DNA of 64,000 bases from Poecilobothrus nobilitatus (GCA_947095535.1 OX352774.1:259815843-259879842); one strand, 5' to 3'; shown: positions 22,968-35,931, counted from the stretch's first letter. Notes: generated by a model not told the origin, from the letters alone. A program made the numbers and translations.

Positions 22968-24496
22968 ACGAGGAAGAATACAGTTGCCTTTGTCAACTGT
23001 TAGATACCCGTACGAACCGTTAGTATGTTCACAGCCTGTCACTCTGCTTACAATATTATTTTTTTAATATTTTAGTATTTTAAAATAATTTGGGTGAATT
23101 TTATAATTTAAATATATTCAAACTATATGTTTATATGAACATTCTTCAAAAGCAGATTCTAACCTTCTACATAACGATTATCAATCCAAAACTTTTTCAA
23201 ATATTCTATAGTACCATTTAATACTAAGCGGTAAATGTATATTAAATTTACTAAGTACAAAACAGTAAATATAATTTTAAATATTATATTATATTATATT
23301 TAAATATTCCATTGACAGAATAATTTCTTATAAGTACAATAAAATACATATATGTATGTAAATACGGCGCTATATAATATACATATATACTCTTATCATT
23401 CACTCACTAGTGACATATACGATATGTAAATAAACATGATATTATATAAGTATGTATATATATTAATATCATATAAATAAAAATTCTTCAAGCAACCGTT
23501 ATGTTGTTTATTTATTTACATTTTTTTGTACTACGCATTATATCCTCAACAATTTCAAATTATCGAGTAAAACAAAATGCAAAAAATTCGTTAAAGAAAT
23601 TTGTTAGAAAATTTGAAAAAATCAAGTAACTCTTTCGTCAATTATAAAGTAACCATATATTATTAAATAATGTTGTTAACAGAAATAAGAGTATAATATT
23701 GAAGCTTTAATTTTTGTGTATTACTTCAAAAAAATGTTAACAAATTTTCAGTTTTTGACTCCTTACAGCTCCTAAACGGGGAGTGATACAAAAAAAATTT
23801 CTGAAATGACTCATACTTATTTTCAAAGATCTAACTTCTGTCAAAATTTTAAGTTTCCAAATTAAACCGTTTAGAAGATAGAAGGGTTAAAGGATTTTGC
23901 AAAATTTTAGTTTCGCATAACGGTAAATTAAGACACCGTATGCCACAAAAATATATTTATCGTATACATACTTTTAAAGCTAATAAAAGTAGTAATCGTT
24001 TGGCGTTTTCAAAATGAAGATATACCTTATACAACTTGTGCTATAACAATTTAAACTTATATATATATATTATCTATAACTTTTAACAATTTAAATACAG
24101 GGTGGGGGTACAAAAAAAAATTATTAAAAATAAAATTAATATTTTTGTGAGATCTATCAGCTGTTAAAATTTCATAGCTCTATTTCAAAAAAAATGTGGG
24201 GATCTAAAAGTTAGGTGTTCGAGAGCTACCCTAAGGTTTGGTCCAAACTCAACCAAAAAAAATAGGGAACCTACAAATTACTCCCAGAATATTTTGTGTA
24301 AATTTCAAGATTCTAGCTTTCTTAGTTTTTGAGTTAGCGTGCTGACGGACGGACGGACGGACGGACATGGCTCAAAAGTCTTAGAATTTTTTTCTGATCC
24401 GATCCATACCTTTGAAGGTATATCTAGCTCGCTTATTTCGAGGCGTTACAAACGGAGGTGTAATTTTATTATACCCGATCCTATCGTACGGGTATA
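22968..24496 (-). mobile_element. Helentron-type non-autonomous element, copy B (1529 bp)
   Basis: Minus-strand orientation. The 5' end TATACCCGTACGA is at 24496, with hairpin TATACCCG...CGGGTATA, and the 3' end CTTCCTCGT is at 22968. A (GTCC)n core lies at about 24342-24366. The 3' half holds the inverted match of the 5' terminus (TACCCGTACGAA, about 23008-23019) and a stem-loop AGTTG/CAACT just inside the 3' end. The flanks give T|T insertion with no duplication. It is collinear with copy C at 60906-62487 and has no foldback. No Rep/helicase frame: non-autonomous. Confidence 0.87.
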
Positions 24497-24499
24497 AAA

Positions 24500-24900
24500 A
24501 GCCTATTTTTTTATAATTTAAATTTTACACATTAAATTTTTTTTTTAGACTTTAAAAATCATAAGCGATATTACATAACACTGCTAAAAGTATTTAATAT
24601 GACTTAAGATATTTTCTTAAATCAAAAGTCATCTTATTCGAAAATAAATTTTAAATGATTTTTTTTTTTTTTTACGATATTGAGGAATTTTATCCTGTGA
24701 TAAAAAATAGAACCCTTTTTCCAAATACTTTTATAGTATTTTGTTTTTTTTTTGTAACAATTTTTATCAAATCACTGTCATTATTTTTTGTAATTGAACT
24801 AAAATTAAAAACTGTTGTGATGATTTTCAAAGATATTATTCTTAATTTTTTATTTCTTTTTCATACTTATAAATTTTGTCAAATCATAGTATATGTACCT
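24500..24900. other. AT-rich spacer
   Basis: The 96-codon frame starting at 24655 is a Phe/Leu/Val-rich translation of T-rich DNA and is not supported as a gene. Its right edge meets a TATACCCGCACC word at about 24909. Confidence 0.4.
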
Positions 24901-24908
24901 GTGTTTTT

Positions 24909-25390
24909 TTATACCCGCACCACGAAAGTAGTTTTGAGGATGTAATTATAAACATAATTTGCCATTACGTTTGTGACTTCTTAAACAAGTCAAAATAAAT
25001 ATGGGAAAAAAGATATGTATTCTAGCTCAGAATAAAATTCAGAGTTGATGTAGTCATGCAAGTGCAGCCATCCGTACGATAACTAAAAAAATAATATTGG
25101 TAATATCTAATAAAAATAAAATTAATTTTGGTTGGACATCTGAAATTTTGTAAAAGATGGTCAAGTGTTATGGCCAATAACTTATCTTTAAAATTTGTTC
25201 AGTTTAGTTTAAAAGGTTCAGATAGGTGGCTATCATATATCGCCATTGAATTAAGTCAGATATCTGAAATTTTGTAAAAGATAATTAGATTTGATGATAA
25301 CAACATGTTTTCGGAGTATCCTAGAGTTGATGCACTCTACTATACAATCTAACCTGCTTTTTTCTTATAAGGTAAACTTTTAACTCAATT
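24909..25390 (+). repeat. Fragment starting with a TATACCC-type terminus
   Basis: Begins TATACCCGCACCACG after a run of T, like the 5' termini of the Helentron-type elements, but the following sequence is different. It contains an internal repetition: 'atctgaaattttgtaaaaga' occurs at about 25139 and 25261. No GTCC core or 3' end follows in this orientation. Possibly a third family or a truncated relative. Confidence 0.4.
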
Positions 25391-25399
25391 AATTTAAAA

Positions 25400-25915
25400 A
25401 CGAGGAAGATTGTGGAGTCTACTGTCTACCACTTTAATATACTCGTATGAACATAATATGTACCGATTCTATAAAACTTAATTCATTCATTCATTTTTTA
25501 AAAGATTTCAGATGTCTAAGTTATTATTTAAGTTCCAAAATATACAAGTTACTGGAACCTACTACTGTAGCACAACTAAATTTTACAGAAGTTATGGACA
25601 TGCAACCTGACATCTTTTCACAAAATTTCAGATATTTATAGCTTAAATAGGCACTTAAATAGGAGTTATTTTAATTTAAAAAGGGAAATTCTATGGTAGT
25701 TACTCAACCTCGTCAACCGAACTAACAATTTTACAAAAGTGATGTAGTAAAAAATACTAGCTCCTTTATTTTTTGAATTATCGTGTGTACGGTCGGACAG
25801 ACAGATGTACATGGCTTGATAGAATCTGAATTCGACTCTGATCCAATCTATATTCCAGATTAAATTAGTTTTTGGAATAAGAGGAGGACTTGATTTTTTC
25901 TTAAGAGGAAGATTT
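25400..25915 (-). mobile_element. Second-family Helentron-like copy, 3' end preserved
   Basis: The left edge AACGAGGAAGATTGTGG (about 25399) mirrors the first family's 3' end (ACGAGGAAGAATACAG). Near it are a possible stem (GTGG/CCAC) and TATACTCGTATGA at the place of the subterminal repeat. The right part has 'ggtcggacagacagatgtacatggctt' type sequence (about 25790-25816) and 'ctgatccaatctatattcca', the family's core and 5' region in reverse complement. The 5' terminus is not clearly preserved. Confidence 0.55.
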
Positions 25916-26049
25916 ATATATAAATTAATTGTTAGTATTCATATATACTATATTTCAAGTTGTTGTTAAATCAAAAATTATGTAGTTTATTAATATTTTA
26001 TTAATTTATTAAGGAATGAAATTTATTAATACTCTTATCAGAAAATAAG

Positions 26050-26684
26050 AGTAGTTGAGGTACCCATCATGCATTTTTAACACATTTCCAAAAAAAATTT
26101 GAAAAAAATGTATCTATTAGTTTCATTCTGTCCGTCTGTCTGTTTGTAAAACTTCTACATCCTTAAAGATAGCGCAATGAAAATTAAACTATAGGTAGGT
26201 CTCAATGTGTAGAACTAATGTTAACTAAGAATAAATGTTCTACAACAACTTTTTCAAGTAACCCCATCTATTACGGTGCTACAGCCCCGCATACATTAAA
26301 CAAGTTTTATTGTTAAATGTGCATATATAAAGTTCTGCTTAACATTTTTACAATTTAAAAACGCTATTCGGCAGGACTTTTTTTTGTCGTTATAAATCAA
26401 TATCAAAATTTTACAAATTTTTTAAATTTAGTATTTAAATTTACAATGTTTTGCATGATTTTTCTTCCTTCATATCTCCGGCATTTTTTTGATAAGAATT
26501 AGCATAAGTTTCCTCAGAAAATTTGTTTGTACCTCCCTCTATTTAAGAGCTATTAGAGTTCAAAAATTTTAAATTTACTATTTTTAAACAACTTAGGCAC
26601 CTGTACAAATTTTTTCAAAATAAAAGGCAAAAATTAAGGCTACAACTTTTAAATTGTATAAGTGTTAATATGATTTTCTTCATT
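26050..26684 (+). repeat. Second-family rolling-circle-like copy, left piece
   Basis: Contains 'tagtttcattctgtccgtctgtctg' type core (about 26110), 'acatccttaaagatag', 'ccccatctattacggtgctacagcc', 'aacgctattcggcaggac' and 'agtttcctcagaaaatttg', collinear with 16130-16600. It is interrupted at 26685 by a SINE and resumes at about 26889. Confidence 0.65.
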
Positions 26685-26878
26685 ATTTCTTTTTTTTTTG
26701 GTGCATTTCCTGCCACATAAATGTAACAAGGAAATTACATAGTCTTTCCTGTTCAGACGTGGCTGTACATGTCGTAAGGAGGAATTACTCTTACGACGTG
26801 TGTGGGATTCGAAACCACACTCCCTCAGTGTTTACAGCGTATTTTATACGCTCTTACCAACTAGGCCATCGAGGTGTC
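26685..26878 (-). mobile_element. tRNA-derived SINE, family 1, with 10-bp target-site duplication
   Basis: Flanked by perfect direct repeats TTTCTTCATT (26675-26684 and 26879-26888). On the minus strand it reads: tRNA-like head with A box (TGGCCTAGTTGG) and B box (GGTTTCGAATCCC), a body with TACGACATGTACAGCC, then a 3' end TTTATGTGGCAGGAAATGC followed by an A-rich tail. It has inserted into an older repeat copy, so it is younger than that copy. Mobilised presumably by a LINE-encoded machinery. Confidence 0.88.
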
Positions 26879-26888
26879 TTTCTTCATT

Positions 26889-27075
26889 GTGTAGAGTTCG
26901 CTTAAAATTGATGAAATTTTTTCACATTTTTTCTTATTATATGAAATTCTAAGCAAAATTATCAAATATTGATTCAAGTCACAATTGTAAACAGTTCCTC
27001 TTTTGGAAATGTGCGCCTTTAAAAGCCGTTGGTTTACATTTTGCCTTATTTTTATTTATAGCCATAATAGTTTAT
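26889..27075 (+). repeat. Second-family copy, right piece
   Basis: Continues the copy broken at 26685. The 'aaatgtgcgcctttaaaagccgttgg' type segment (about 27005-27030) matches 17040-17065 and, more loosely, 34365-34395. No terminus is visible. Confidence 0.55.
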
Positions 27076-27079
27076 TTTA

Positions 27080-29090
27080 AAAATAATGAAAAAGTTTTAT
27101 ATCAAATAATGTAAGTACAATAATATTTTTTTGTTGCTTTGATTTTTTACTTGAAACTAAAAGAAAATTTTTTGTTAAATTATTTGAAATTTAAAAAAAA
27201 AAATCTATCAAAATGTTTTACGATAATAAAAAAAAAATAAGATAAAATGAGATGAAAAATGAATTCATATACTTAACAAACTTCATATTCCCAGTACCAT
27301 ATGTAAAATCCATCTATTAATAAAAATTTACTTTAACAAGAAAACAAATAAATTTCTTTAACAAATGTTTACTTATACCCTGTTGATCTTTTTCTGAAAC
27401 AGTGTTCGAAATTTTTTTTTCTATAAGATTAAAATTATATTTATTGAGTTACTCATTTTCTAAAGTGAGAATAGAATATATAAAAGTTTACAGCAATATT
27501 ATCTAAGTTATGATATCAGTTTTAAGAAATAAACTCTGCTCTGGAACTTAGATTATGGTACCAATTCCCCAAACTTACTTGAACTCATATCTCACTTTTT
27601 TAAGTAAAATCTCGTTTTGGCTTTTAAATTTGTTTTAGCAATCCGGTAGTTTATGTAAACATTTAGTAGTATAGCTTCATTTGTTCAATGCGATAGTTTA
27701 TAGTAGTTTAAGCGTTTATAATAATGGCTTCATAATAACTAAATGACTTATTTTTGCCTATCTCTTATCTTTCTGATCCTCCCACTCGTCATATTAATAA
27801 AAATGTTTACATTTAATTAACTATGTTTAAGCATATTCTTATTTTTTAAATTTTTCTTTACCTTTTTTATTTAATTTTTTTTTTTTATTTTTAGATCTTT
27901 GAACTTCTTTTGATAGAAAAAAGGGATAATTACATAATTTATATACAATATGATTATTTAAGTTTTTCTCTAATGTAAGTAACAAGTTAAATCACTGCTG
28001 TTAACATTGATGAAATTTTTTGTCATTAATAAAACTAAAAATGAAAATCAGAAAACCATACAATGTTTGACAGTACAATAGTAAACTTTTTTGTTTTTCT
28101 TTTAATTCTAAACTTTTATATTTATTTCTCTGAAAAAAATTAGTTTTTTCTTCATATATTTTTTTTTTTTGTTTTTTTTTTTTTTTTTTTTTGTGTCCAA
28201 TACCATCAGGAAATTTATATAAATATAATTGAGCAAATCCCCAATCAAATTTAAAGGACATTATTTCTTTATCGTGACAGTTTCTTTTTTTTAAATTTAA
28301 AGAAAAAAATAAAAGAAAAAAACAAAACAAAAAAATTTTCTTTGGCTTCCTCGCTACGCTCCCATTTTTTATTCCATATGAAAAACTTCTTTGGAAAATT
28401 TCAAACCTTTCTCAAAAAAATTTTTTTTACATAGAGAAAAATTAATTTTTTCTATGAAGAAAGAAAAAAAAAAAAAAATTCTTTTTTAACAGAAAAGTGC
28501 ATTTAAGAAAACCATAAATCATTCAGAATTTGTACAACAGAATAAAAAATAATAATAAAAGAATTATAAAAAAAAAAAAAGGATCAAAGAAAAGGAAAGA
28601 CTAATAGATAGAAGCAAAAAAAAAAAAATTTTTTTTTTTTTTTTTTCATTTGTCAAACAATGGCTGGACTTTTGTGTGGTATTTAAAAATTGAGCCATGA
28701 CCCTGAAGGTTATTTTAAAATTTTCTTTCTTGTTTATTTATTTTTCTTATGTTTTATTTAATTTTGAAAAACTAATTTAAGATCTCATTATTATTTTTTT
28801 TTTCTTTTAATTTTTACTCTTTTGAAAAGTTAAAATAAACAAATTCTGGTTTAGATATCTAAAAAAAAAAATTCTGGTTTTTTAGTTTTTTCAATATTTT
28901 TAATAAAATTAAATTTATACAACTTTAAAAAAAATATATATATATACATATATAATTAATATTCAAAATATCATCTTAAAATTTATAACCATATTATAAA
29001 AATTAATAAATATATACTTATACCCTGTATTATATTCATTTGAATGGTAAAATATAGATACTAATGATACTATATATAAAATATAGATAT
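27080..29090. other. AT-rich, homopolymer-rich non-coding stretch
   Basis: Several T/A runs of 12-20 bp (28160-28195, 28620-28650). The 109-codon minus frame at 28001-28330 contains a poly-Lys from poly-T and is not credible. A small less AT-rich phrase (tggcttcctcgctacgctccc, about 28344-28364) is unexplained. Confidence 0.4.
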
Positions 29091-29114
29091 AGAAAATATA
29101 GATACTTTTTTTTT

Positions 29115-29240
29115 AGTGCCGCTGCCACATTGCGACAAGGAAATTACGCAGCCTTTCCTTTTTTTCCAGCGTCTAAAGGGGAAATTATTCTTACGACGAA
29201 TGTGGGATTTGAACCCACACTCCCTCGGTGTTTTTTGAAC
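29115..29240 (-). mobile_element. Truncated tRNA-derived SINE, family 1
   Basis: On the minus strand it holds the B box (GGGTTCAAATCCC, about 29203-29215), the TCGTAAGAATAATTTCCCC body segment, and the 3' part with TTGTCGCAATGTGGCAG. The head breaks off after CACCGAGGG, so the A box is missing. A 9-bp inverted pair AGTGCCGCT (29115) / AGCGGCACT (29291) brackets a slightly longer region; it may be chance. Confidence 0.72.
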
Positions 29241-29329
29241 AGCTTCTCATTTTAACTATCACTTATCATTAATTCTCAACTCTCAAAAAAAGCGGCACTG
29301 ACGATGATATTACTTTGTATTCTAGAAAA

Positions 29330-32240
29330 AATGAATTAATATATCAATTTATTATTTTCTATTATTTATGGAATAAAACAAAATGCTTTAATGTTGCATG
29401 ATACTTATGTTTAAAGTTTATGTATATTTAACTTAATATTTTTAATTTTAAGGGACCTTCAAATTTTAATTTTTATATTCAAATGTATACATTTAAAATT
29501 TTTCACTTTAAATGCACTGATATAATAGTATTTACAGCTAGCATTATAATAGCATTTATCATTTTTAGTTTTAATAGCACTTTATGTATAGTTGTCAGCT
29601 TTTAATAGCACCTTATGTCTAGCTGTCAGCTTTAGGTTATGGACCACTTAAAGCTTAAATGTGCACCTAAAATTTAAATATTCATTCTTCATTGTATACA
29701 AATACAACTTCTTAATTTAATTTAATATTTCTAAGCAATGTACTGTAGCAAAATTTTGAACAGTTTTACTATTGGAAATTGATTGCATATATATTTTAAT
29801 TTTGTAGAAAGGTAACATATTACCTGCCAAGGAACTTTACTAGATCAAAAATTTTTTTTTATCAACTGTTTTTTCTGAATTTGTAGCTATTGTTTTAGTA
29901 AAACCATTAGAAATGGAAGACTTTCGTACAGAACCACATATACACGACTAAAATGACTCAGACTTCAATCCTGAGTAAGAATATATGTATACTTTTCCAT
30001 ATCTATCTCGTCTTTTTTAAAGTGTCTCAAACGCAATGGCAAATTTATTATACAGTTATGTTATTTTTGAACAGCCTATTCCCCTTTCTATTTTTAAAAT
30101 TAAATATTGCTGAAAATTATTGTTTACTTATAGAAAAAACACTTCTTCGTGATGGTAAAGAGGAACCACAAAAAGAATAATTACAAAAAAGGTAATTAGA
30201 GTCTAATGTTGACGTGTGCGGGGAAACAAATTTCTTTTCCGTCTATATAGATTGAATAGCATGATATGAAGTTGCATAGATGAAAGTGCAAAAGTTGGAA
30301 ACAATATAGTGAAAACAAATGGAAACTTAGTTTTATTATTGCACTATATATAAAACGTTGAAAGAATTTCTTATAGGAGAATTTTTGAGGCAGATAGTAA
30401 TGCAAATAATTAAAAATTTGCATTAATAACTTGTTATAGTTCTTTTTAAAGTTTTATAAATTGTATATATGTTAAATTCACCAATTTCACCAATAGTATT
30501 TTCAACCATTTATGTAAGATTCTAATAATAAACGAATTCCCAAAATTCAATCTATTCATATTTTAAACCATAATTCCTTAGTGTGTGGTTCTACATCCAT
30601 AATGTACAATTAAACCGTTAGGTATTATGCACTTAATTTCTACTGAACAAATATCATTACTAATAATCTAAAAAAGAATAACAATTAAACAATGAAATTA
30701 AACAGTTAATGCCTCTACTCAAAGTTTTCCAACGAGAAACAAGGAGTGCAACAGAAGTTCATCCCTACCATGTAGTGTTATTAAGATGACGAAATGCAGC
30801 TTATGGAAATTCCTTTGTTATGAACGTCCCGTTTTGTTTTATTTTGAAGGTCCCGTTTGTGGAACCATATACCATCACATATGTTCCCTAAAGTTGGTAA
30901 TTCATATGTGTACAATTTACTTAAGTTTAAGAAGAACATTAACATCTTTCTTCAAAATATCCCTCCAAATTTTCCTACCTATTCATCATAATCCCACATT
31001 TCCCAATTCCAATTTCCCCACTCATCCTTCCTACATACCTATCCCCAAAACCAAAGCTGTACATTTGTCTGAAAGGTTCCAAGTTTGATTTTAAAACGGG
31101 GATGGTTTTGGTTGGTTAAAGTCCAAAACTACCCTGAGAAACCACATGCAGTGGTTTCCCTTGGTGACTTTCGAGTTTTCTACCAACCCTCGTAAAAAAA
31201 CAAAATATCAAATTTTGACAAGATAATGAAAAGTCTCCCAAACCAAATTTATGAATTAAATATTATCTTATAATATATTAATACAAATATTATCTTATAA
31301 TAATTAAATATATGCTATTATAGTATAGATATTATAGTCAGATCATTAAGCACAAATTAATTTTTGTAGTGAAAAAGAAATGCATTTCTTTGCTATTTCT
31401 TAGCAATATTTTGGATACATTCTGTTAGCAGAGAATGTTTGAATTTATTCGTTCTTTAAATTATTTTGCCTGTTATTATCAGAATAAAAAAGAGTTTTCC
31501 TAAGACTAAAATATCAAAAATAAAAAACTAACAATAATGTATTTTAAATAAATTTAAGTTTTTTTTTTTTTAATTTAATTTAATCTATAGTATATATGTA
31601 GGTATTATTTAAAAATTGTACAATTTTCAATGTTAAATACAAAATATAATATTTTTAATTTAATATCGTTTAGTCTTATTTAAAAATTTATTTCACATTT
31701 TCATTTAACTTACTTTGTTTAGCTTTAAAGACATGTTTTCATGGAAATTTCCATACAACTGTCAGTCATTATCAAATTGTTATTAAAGCCACACAAAATA
31801 AAATGAAATATTTCTGAATAAAAATACTGTAACTAAAATGATCACATATATATGTATATGTATAAACAAAAAATGTTACCATATGTGTGTATATATTTTG
31901 CGATTTTATTTTAAAAACATCCAAAAATAGATTTTAACATGAATCATTTTCAAACGTAACAACGGTATATGGTAAAATATTTACTTCAAACCACAAAAGA
32001 ATCAAATGTCACAATATGCCTTTTAAAAATTTGATACAAAATTTTTTTTCTTTCGATTTTTTTTTATATTCACTTTATACTTTTGTACTCTATCATCAGA
32101 TGTCAGTAAATTATTTTCAACTAAACAAAAACAAGTAATGGGAAAAACCAACGGTTTTGAAAAAAGCATATTTCCTCCACAATAAGCCTATATATAAGCC
32201 TAATACTCCATAATAAGCCTAGAGTAAAGAGTAGTTATAT
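29330..32240. other. Unassigned non-coding stretch
   Basis: Mostly AT-rich. About 29975-30045 resembles 36633-36703 (atatatgtatac...cgtctttt...aacgcaatggcaa against atatatgtttat...tgtctcct...aacataatagcaa), a diverged dispersed repeat pair. About 30720-31200 is clearly less AT-rich, with a C-rich run at 30965-31050; the 100-codon frame there (30786-31088) is unrecognised. Probably an old transposon piece. Confidence 0.4.
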
Positions 32241-32254
32241 TGAAAAATAACCTC

Positions 32255-32790
32255 TTACAGCTTCTAAACGGTCGGCGACAGAAAAATATTTCCTGACATG
32301 ACTCATACTAATTTTCAAAGATCTAACTCTTCTCAAAATTTCAAGCTTTTAAGTTAAACAATTTGAATGATAGAAGACTTCCAAATTTTTGCAAAAATTG
32401 AGTTTCACATAACGGTATATTACAATACCGTATAGCAAATAGCCACATATGTATTTATTTTAGATATATTTATAAAGTTTATTAAACCTGCTATCGTTTG
32501 ACGTTTTCAGATTGAAAGTATACTTAATATAACCTGTGTTACAACAATTCAAAAATAAAACCTTTTCGAACTTTGTAGGGCTGAAGCTCCGTTACGGATG
32601 GGGCTACAGAAAAAAGTTGTTCCACAAAATTAGTTTTTTTGGCGATGCCTATCCCAAGTTAAGATTTCATTGCTTTATGCCAAACGGTTTAGAAGTTTTG
32701 TAAACGCCCAGACGGACGGACAGACAGACTCTCAGACTGAAACTAATAAGCAAATTTTTTTCAGAATTTTTTAAAATTGTGCAAGAAAAC
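32255..32790 (-). repeat. Rolling-circle-like repeat copy, degenerate
   Basis: In minus orientation it carries the (GTCC/GTCT)n core (reverse complement of gacggacggacagacagac, 32713-32731), 'tgtagccccatccgtaacgg', 'aacgtcaaacgat', the core motif TACCGTTATGTGAAAC (about 32401-32416) and 'gagtcatgtcagg'. It is intermediate between the first and second family. Ends are not preserved. Confidence 0.65.
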
Positions 32791-32799
32791 AGAATAACA

Positions 32800-33640
32800 T
32801 CAAAAATAAAAGTAAACAAAAGATTCAATGGGGTTTTAATCTCACTGTTTTAAAGTTTACATATTTTTTAAGGGGTAGAACAATAGTATTTCCAAACATT
32901 GGATACTTTCTTCGAATTAGGAGAAGATGAAGAATTAGAAGAAGATAAAATCACATTTTAAAACTGATTGTTCTCGAACCAAATAATTAGCAAAATACTA
33001 CATGTTTTCTAAATTTAAATTCAAATCATTAAAATGTTCTCTAAATATAATTTAAACTGCTTAAAAAATTAACTTTCTTTGGCTGCAATTTTTTTTTGTT
33101 GGCAAAGTAAATTATTTCATCCACACACTAATATAGGGTGTCTATTTCAGTATAACATTCTCTATTAAAACAAACGAATATATGTGGAGGGAGAGTAACT
33201 GCGAGATTTCTACCTTTATTCTTTATTAAAATTTAGTCCTTTCCTCCATATTTGATATCAACAAGAAACAACTAAATATCACCTATTCTAAAAAACATTT
33301 ATTTACTTTCTTTTATTACAATTTAGTCACTTTATTTTTTTTTAAAATTCGGCAAGATTATAGTCTAAAAAATAACGAATAAAAATTTTTTTTTTAAAAT
33401 AAATGTATATTTTTTATTTAATTTCAAAAAAGTAATAACTCAAAAAACAAGGCAGAATTTAAAACTAAGGATTTTTAAAAGCACGCATTTTCCATAAGAA
33501 ACATGTAAGAAATGTTTGAATGAGAAAAATTAAGAGGCACTTTTTTCATTTTTAATAAAACCAGATATAATTAAAACAAGTTGGTATATAATTACAAAGC
33601 TGGTAATAAATAAAAAAATTATATGCATTTCAAATCAGAC
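32800..33640. other. AT-rich spacer
   Basis: No gene or repeat end is recognised. A small direct repetition of 'agaagatgaagaattagaagaagata' type lies at 32920-32947. Confidence 0.4.
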
Positions 33641-34430
33641 CCACCCTGTACATGCAAACCTTTATGTAATATAGGAGCTTTAACATTTACGTTTTGCTGT
33701 GTATATAAATTTGTAAAGGTACCGAAGTTGCAGTTGTCTCAGAATACAAATTTTTAATTTTTCAGCCCTAGTATACAGCTAGAGTATTAAAATGTTTTTC
33801 CGAAGTAACATATGCTAATCCTGGATGTGGATCTAAAAAACAATTTTTATTCGCTCAATATTTTAATTTCTAACTAAAAGCGTCTGTATAGCTTCTGGAT
33901 GAGGGCTACATATACAAAATTTGCTCTACAACATTAATTTTTTCTTAAAAGACTTATTCATAATTAAAATTTCATGGTTTTATCTGAAACAGTGTAGAAA
34001 TTTAAAAAAAAAAAACGGACGGAGTAACAAACAGAGTGAAACTATAATAAGCAAATTCATCAAATTTTCTTTTTTTTTTTTTTTTGAAAAATTTGCTAAA
34101 AACTTATATTCTGTTCATTCTGTATGTTACTGACTGATATGTTAAAAAAAAATATGTATGTATTGTAGTATTTGTTATATTTAACAAAGGAATAAAGTCA
34201 TCGTTTCTTAGTATGAAAAGTAAAAGTTGTTGAAGTAGAATTCTCTAAATTATATTTACATTTTTTTACAATTTTAAAAAAGTCTGTTTATATACAATTT
34301 TTGTTTTTAGCATATTTTTCAAAATATTTTTTGTACATTTTTCTGTTTTTAAACCGTTGATTTTTGAAAAATGTGTGCCTTTAAATAAACCTTACGTGTT
34401 ACATACTGTCTTGCTTAAAATAAAAACAAT
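33640..34430 (-). repeat. Heavily decayed rolling-circle-like copy
   Basis: Traces in order: 'gagggctaca' (compare 'tggggctaca'), 'aatttcatggttttatctgaaacagtgtagaa', 'cggacggagtaacaaacagagtgaaac' (GTCC-type core, reverse) at 34014-34042, and near 34360 'aaaatgtgtgcctttaaataaacc' matching the 17.04-kb segment. The 70-codon frame at 33921 is a by-product. Confidence 0.45.
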
Positions 34431-34439
34431 GAGATAATT

Positions 34440-35920
34440 GTTATCAATATAAAATTTTTTTACTATCATTTACTTATGGAGTCAAATTTAATTACTTATA
34501 CACACTTTGCCATAGTTTATTTGTTTATCTTTAGGCTTTAACTATACATTTCTTAAGAATTAAACAAGAATTTCTCATTTCCACCCCCAATTAAAAATCT
34601 AAAAGGGGTATTTTTTATTTGTTTTAAAGTTTAACAGAAGAGATTTCCTTCGCTTTGATTAAATTTTACTTTTATCATTTTTAAGCAATTCAATTAAAAA
34701 CATTAATAATTTGAAATTTTTACAATTGTATTAAAAACTGGGACATAAGCCGAAGTATCGATTTCACTATAAATAGAAAATGAAACGGTTGATTTATTCA
34801 TATATGTAATATCATTATCTGTTTTCTTTATTCTTTCTATGTTCCTATATGTCCCTACTTTTCTATTATAAAATATTTTAATACCAGAAAAAAATATTTT
34901 TGTATTATTTGAGTGAAAAACTTAAATGTGACAAAAAATTAGTTTTTAAGCTGAAATGATTTAAAACATGTCATATTATAATCTATTATAATTTTAATTT
35001 TCTTTTAATTTTAAGGAATTAAATAAAAGTTAGAACGTTAAGGTACTGCAACGGTACTTTGATTTACATACATGTATAGAAATAATAAAATTATCTGAAA
35101 ACTAATTATCTACTTACAACAGGGAAATTCTTTATTGTCATATGACATGACACAAAGATTGATGAAACAAAATTCTTGATAAAATTGTCATTGAGTTTGA
35201 TATTTCAGATAACCTGATCAATTAGGAATTTAAAAATTATATTAAAACGACAAGTGTATCGCATTAGTATTGAAATATTTAAAATTTTAAAAATGAGCAG
35301 TCTTGTGATAGTTTCGTTTATTATTAATCATTTTCCTTTGAGTATAAAAAAAACAAAAAAAATTTAACATTTTTGTTTTTAAAATTTTAAAGCAGCAAAC
35401 ATTTCATAGAATGCGTAAATGCAGAGCAGAGGCCATACCAAGGAAATCGAATAATTATAGGAATAAAAAATTAAAGACACCAGTGTCAATGGCAATAAAA
35501 AATTTTAAACCTTGGCAAATGTTCGGTTTATGCCAATAAAGAATTTGCCCGCACCTTTTAAGATTATTTTCTAGCAAATACTAATACCTATACATATATA
35601 AAAGTTATATTAAAAAAAAGAATTTACAGTTTCTTAAATCATATTTTAGTTTTCAATTTAGTCAAATTATTTTGTTATTATAATTATAATCACTTTAGTG
35701 TTATAAATATAAATAATTAAATGATTCACATGAACTATAAGAGCATTGGTTTATTATTATTAATTTTTAATCTTTTACTTTAACTAGAAATTTAACTATA
35801 TTTATAAACACAAGCTTAAACTGGGGAAAAAAAATATTATAATAATTTAAAGTATACTGTGATGTTGTCCTCCGCCAATAAGTATGCAATAAATACAAAT
35901 TAATATTTGTAGTAATTATT
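34440..35920. other. AT-rich non-coding stretch
   Basis: No repeat end, RNA or coding signal is identified. About 35405-35540 is slightly less AT-rich (gcagagcagaggccataccaagg type sequence) but unassigned. Confidence 0.4.
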
Positions 35921-35931
35921 ATGTATTTGTT

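Noticed and set aside
28001..28330. 109-codon minus-strand frame
   Set aside because: Contains a Lys-rich run from poly-T and otherwise Phe/Leu/Lys; no motif or splice support.
29115..29299. 9-bp inverted pair AGTGCCGCT / AGCGGCACT as MITE ends
   Set aside because: The left arm is explained by the SINE 3' end; there is no target duplication and no other shared sequence, so chance is likely.
30786..31088. 100-codon frame in a less AT-rich patch
   Set aside because: No recognisable motif; the patch may be transposon-derived but I could not match it to any other sequence in the window.
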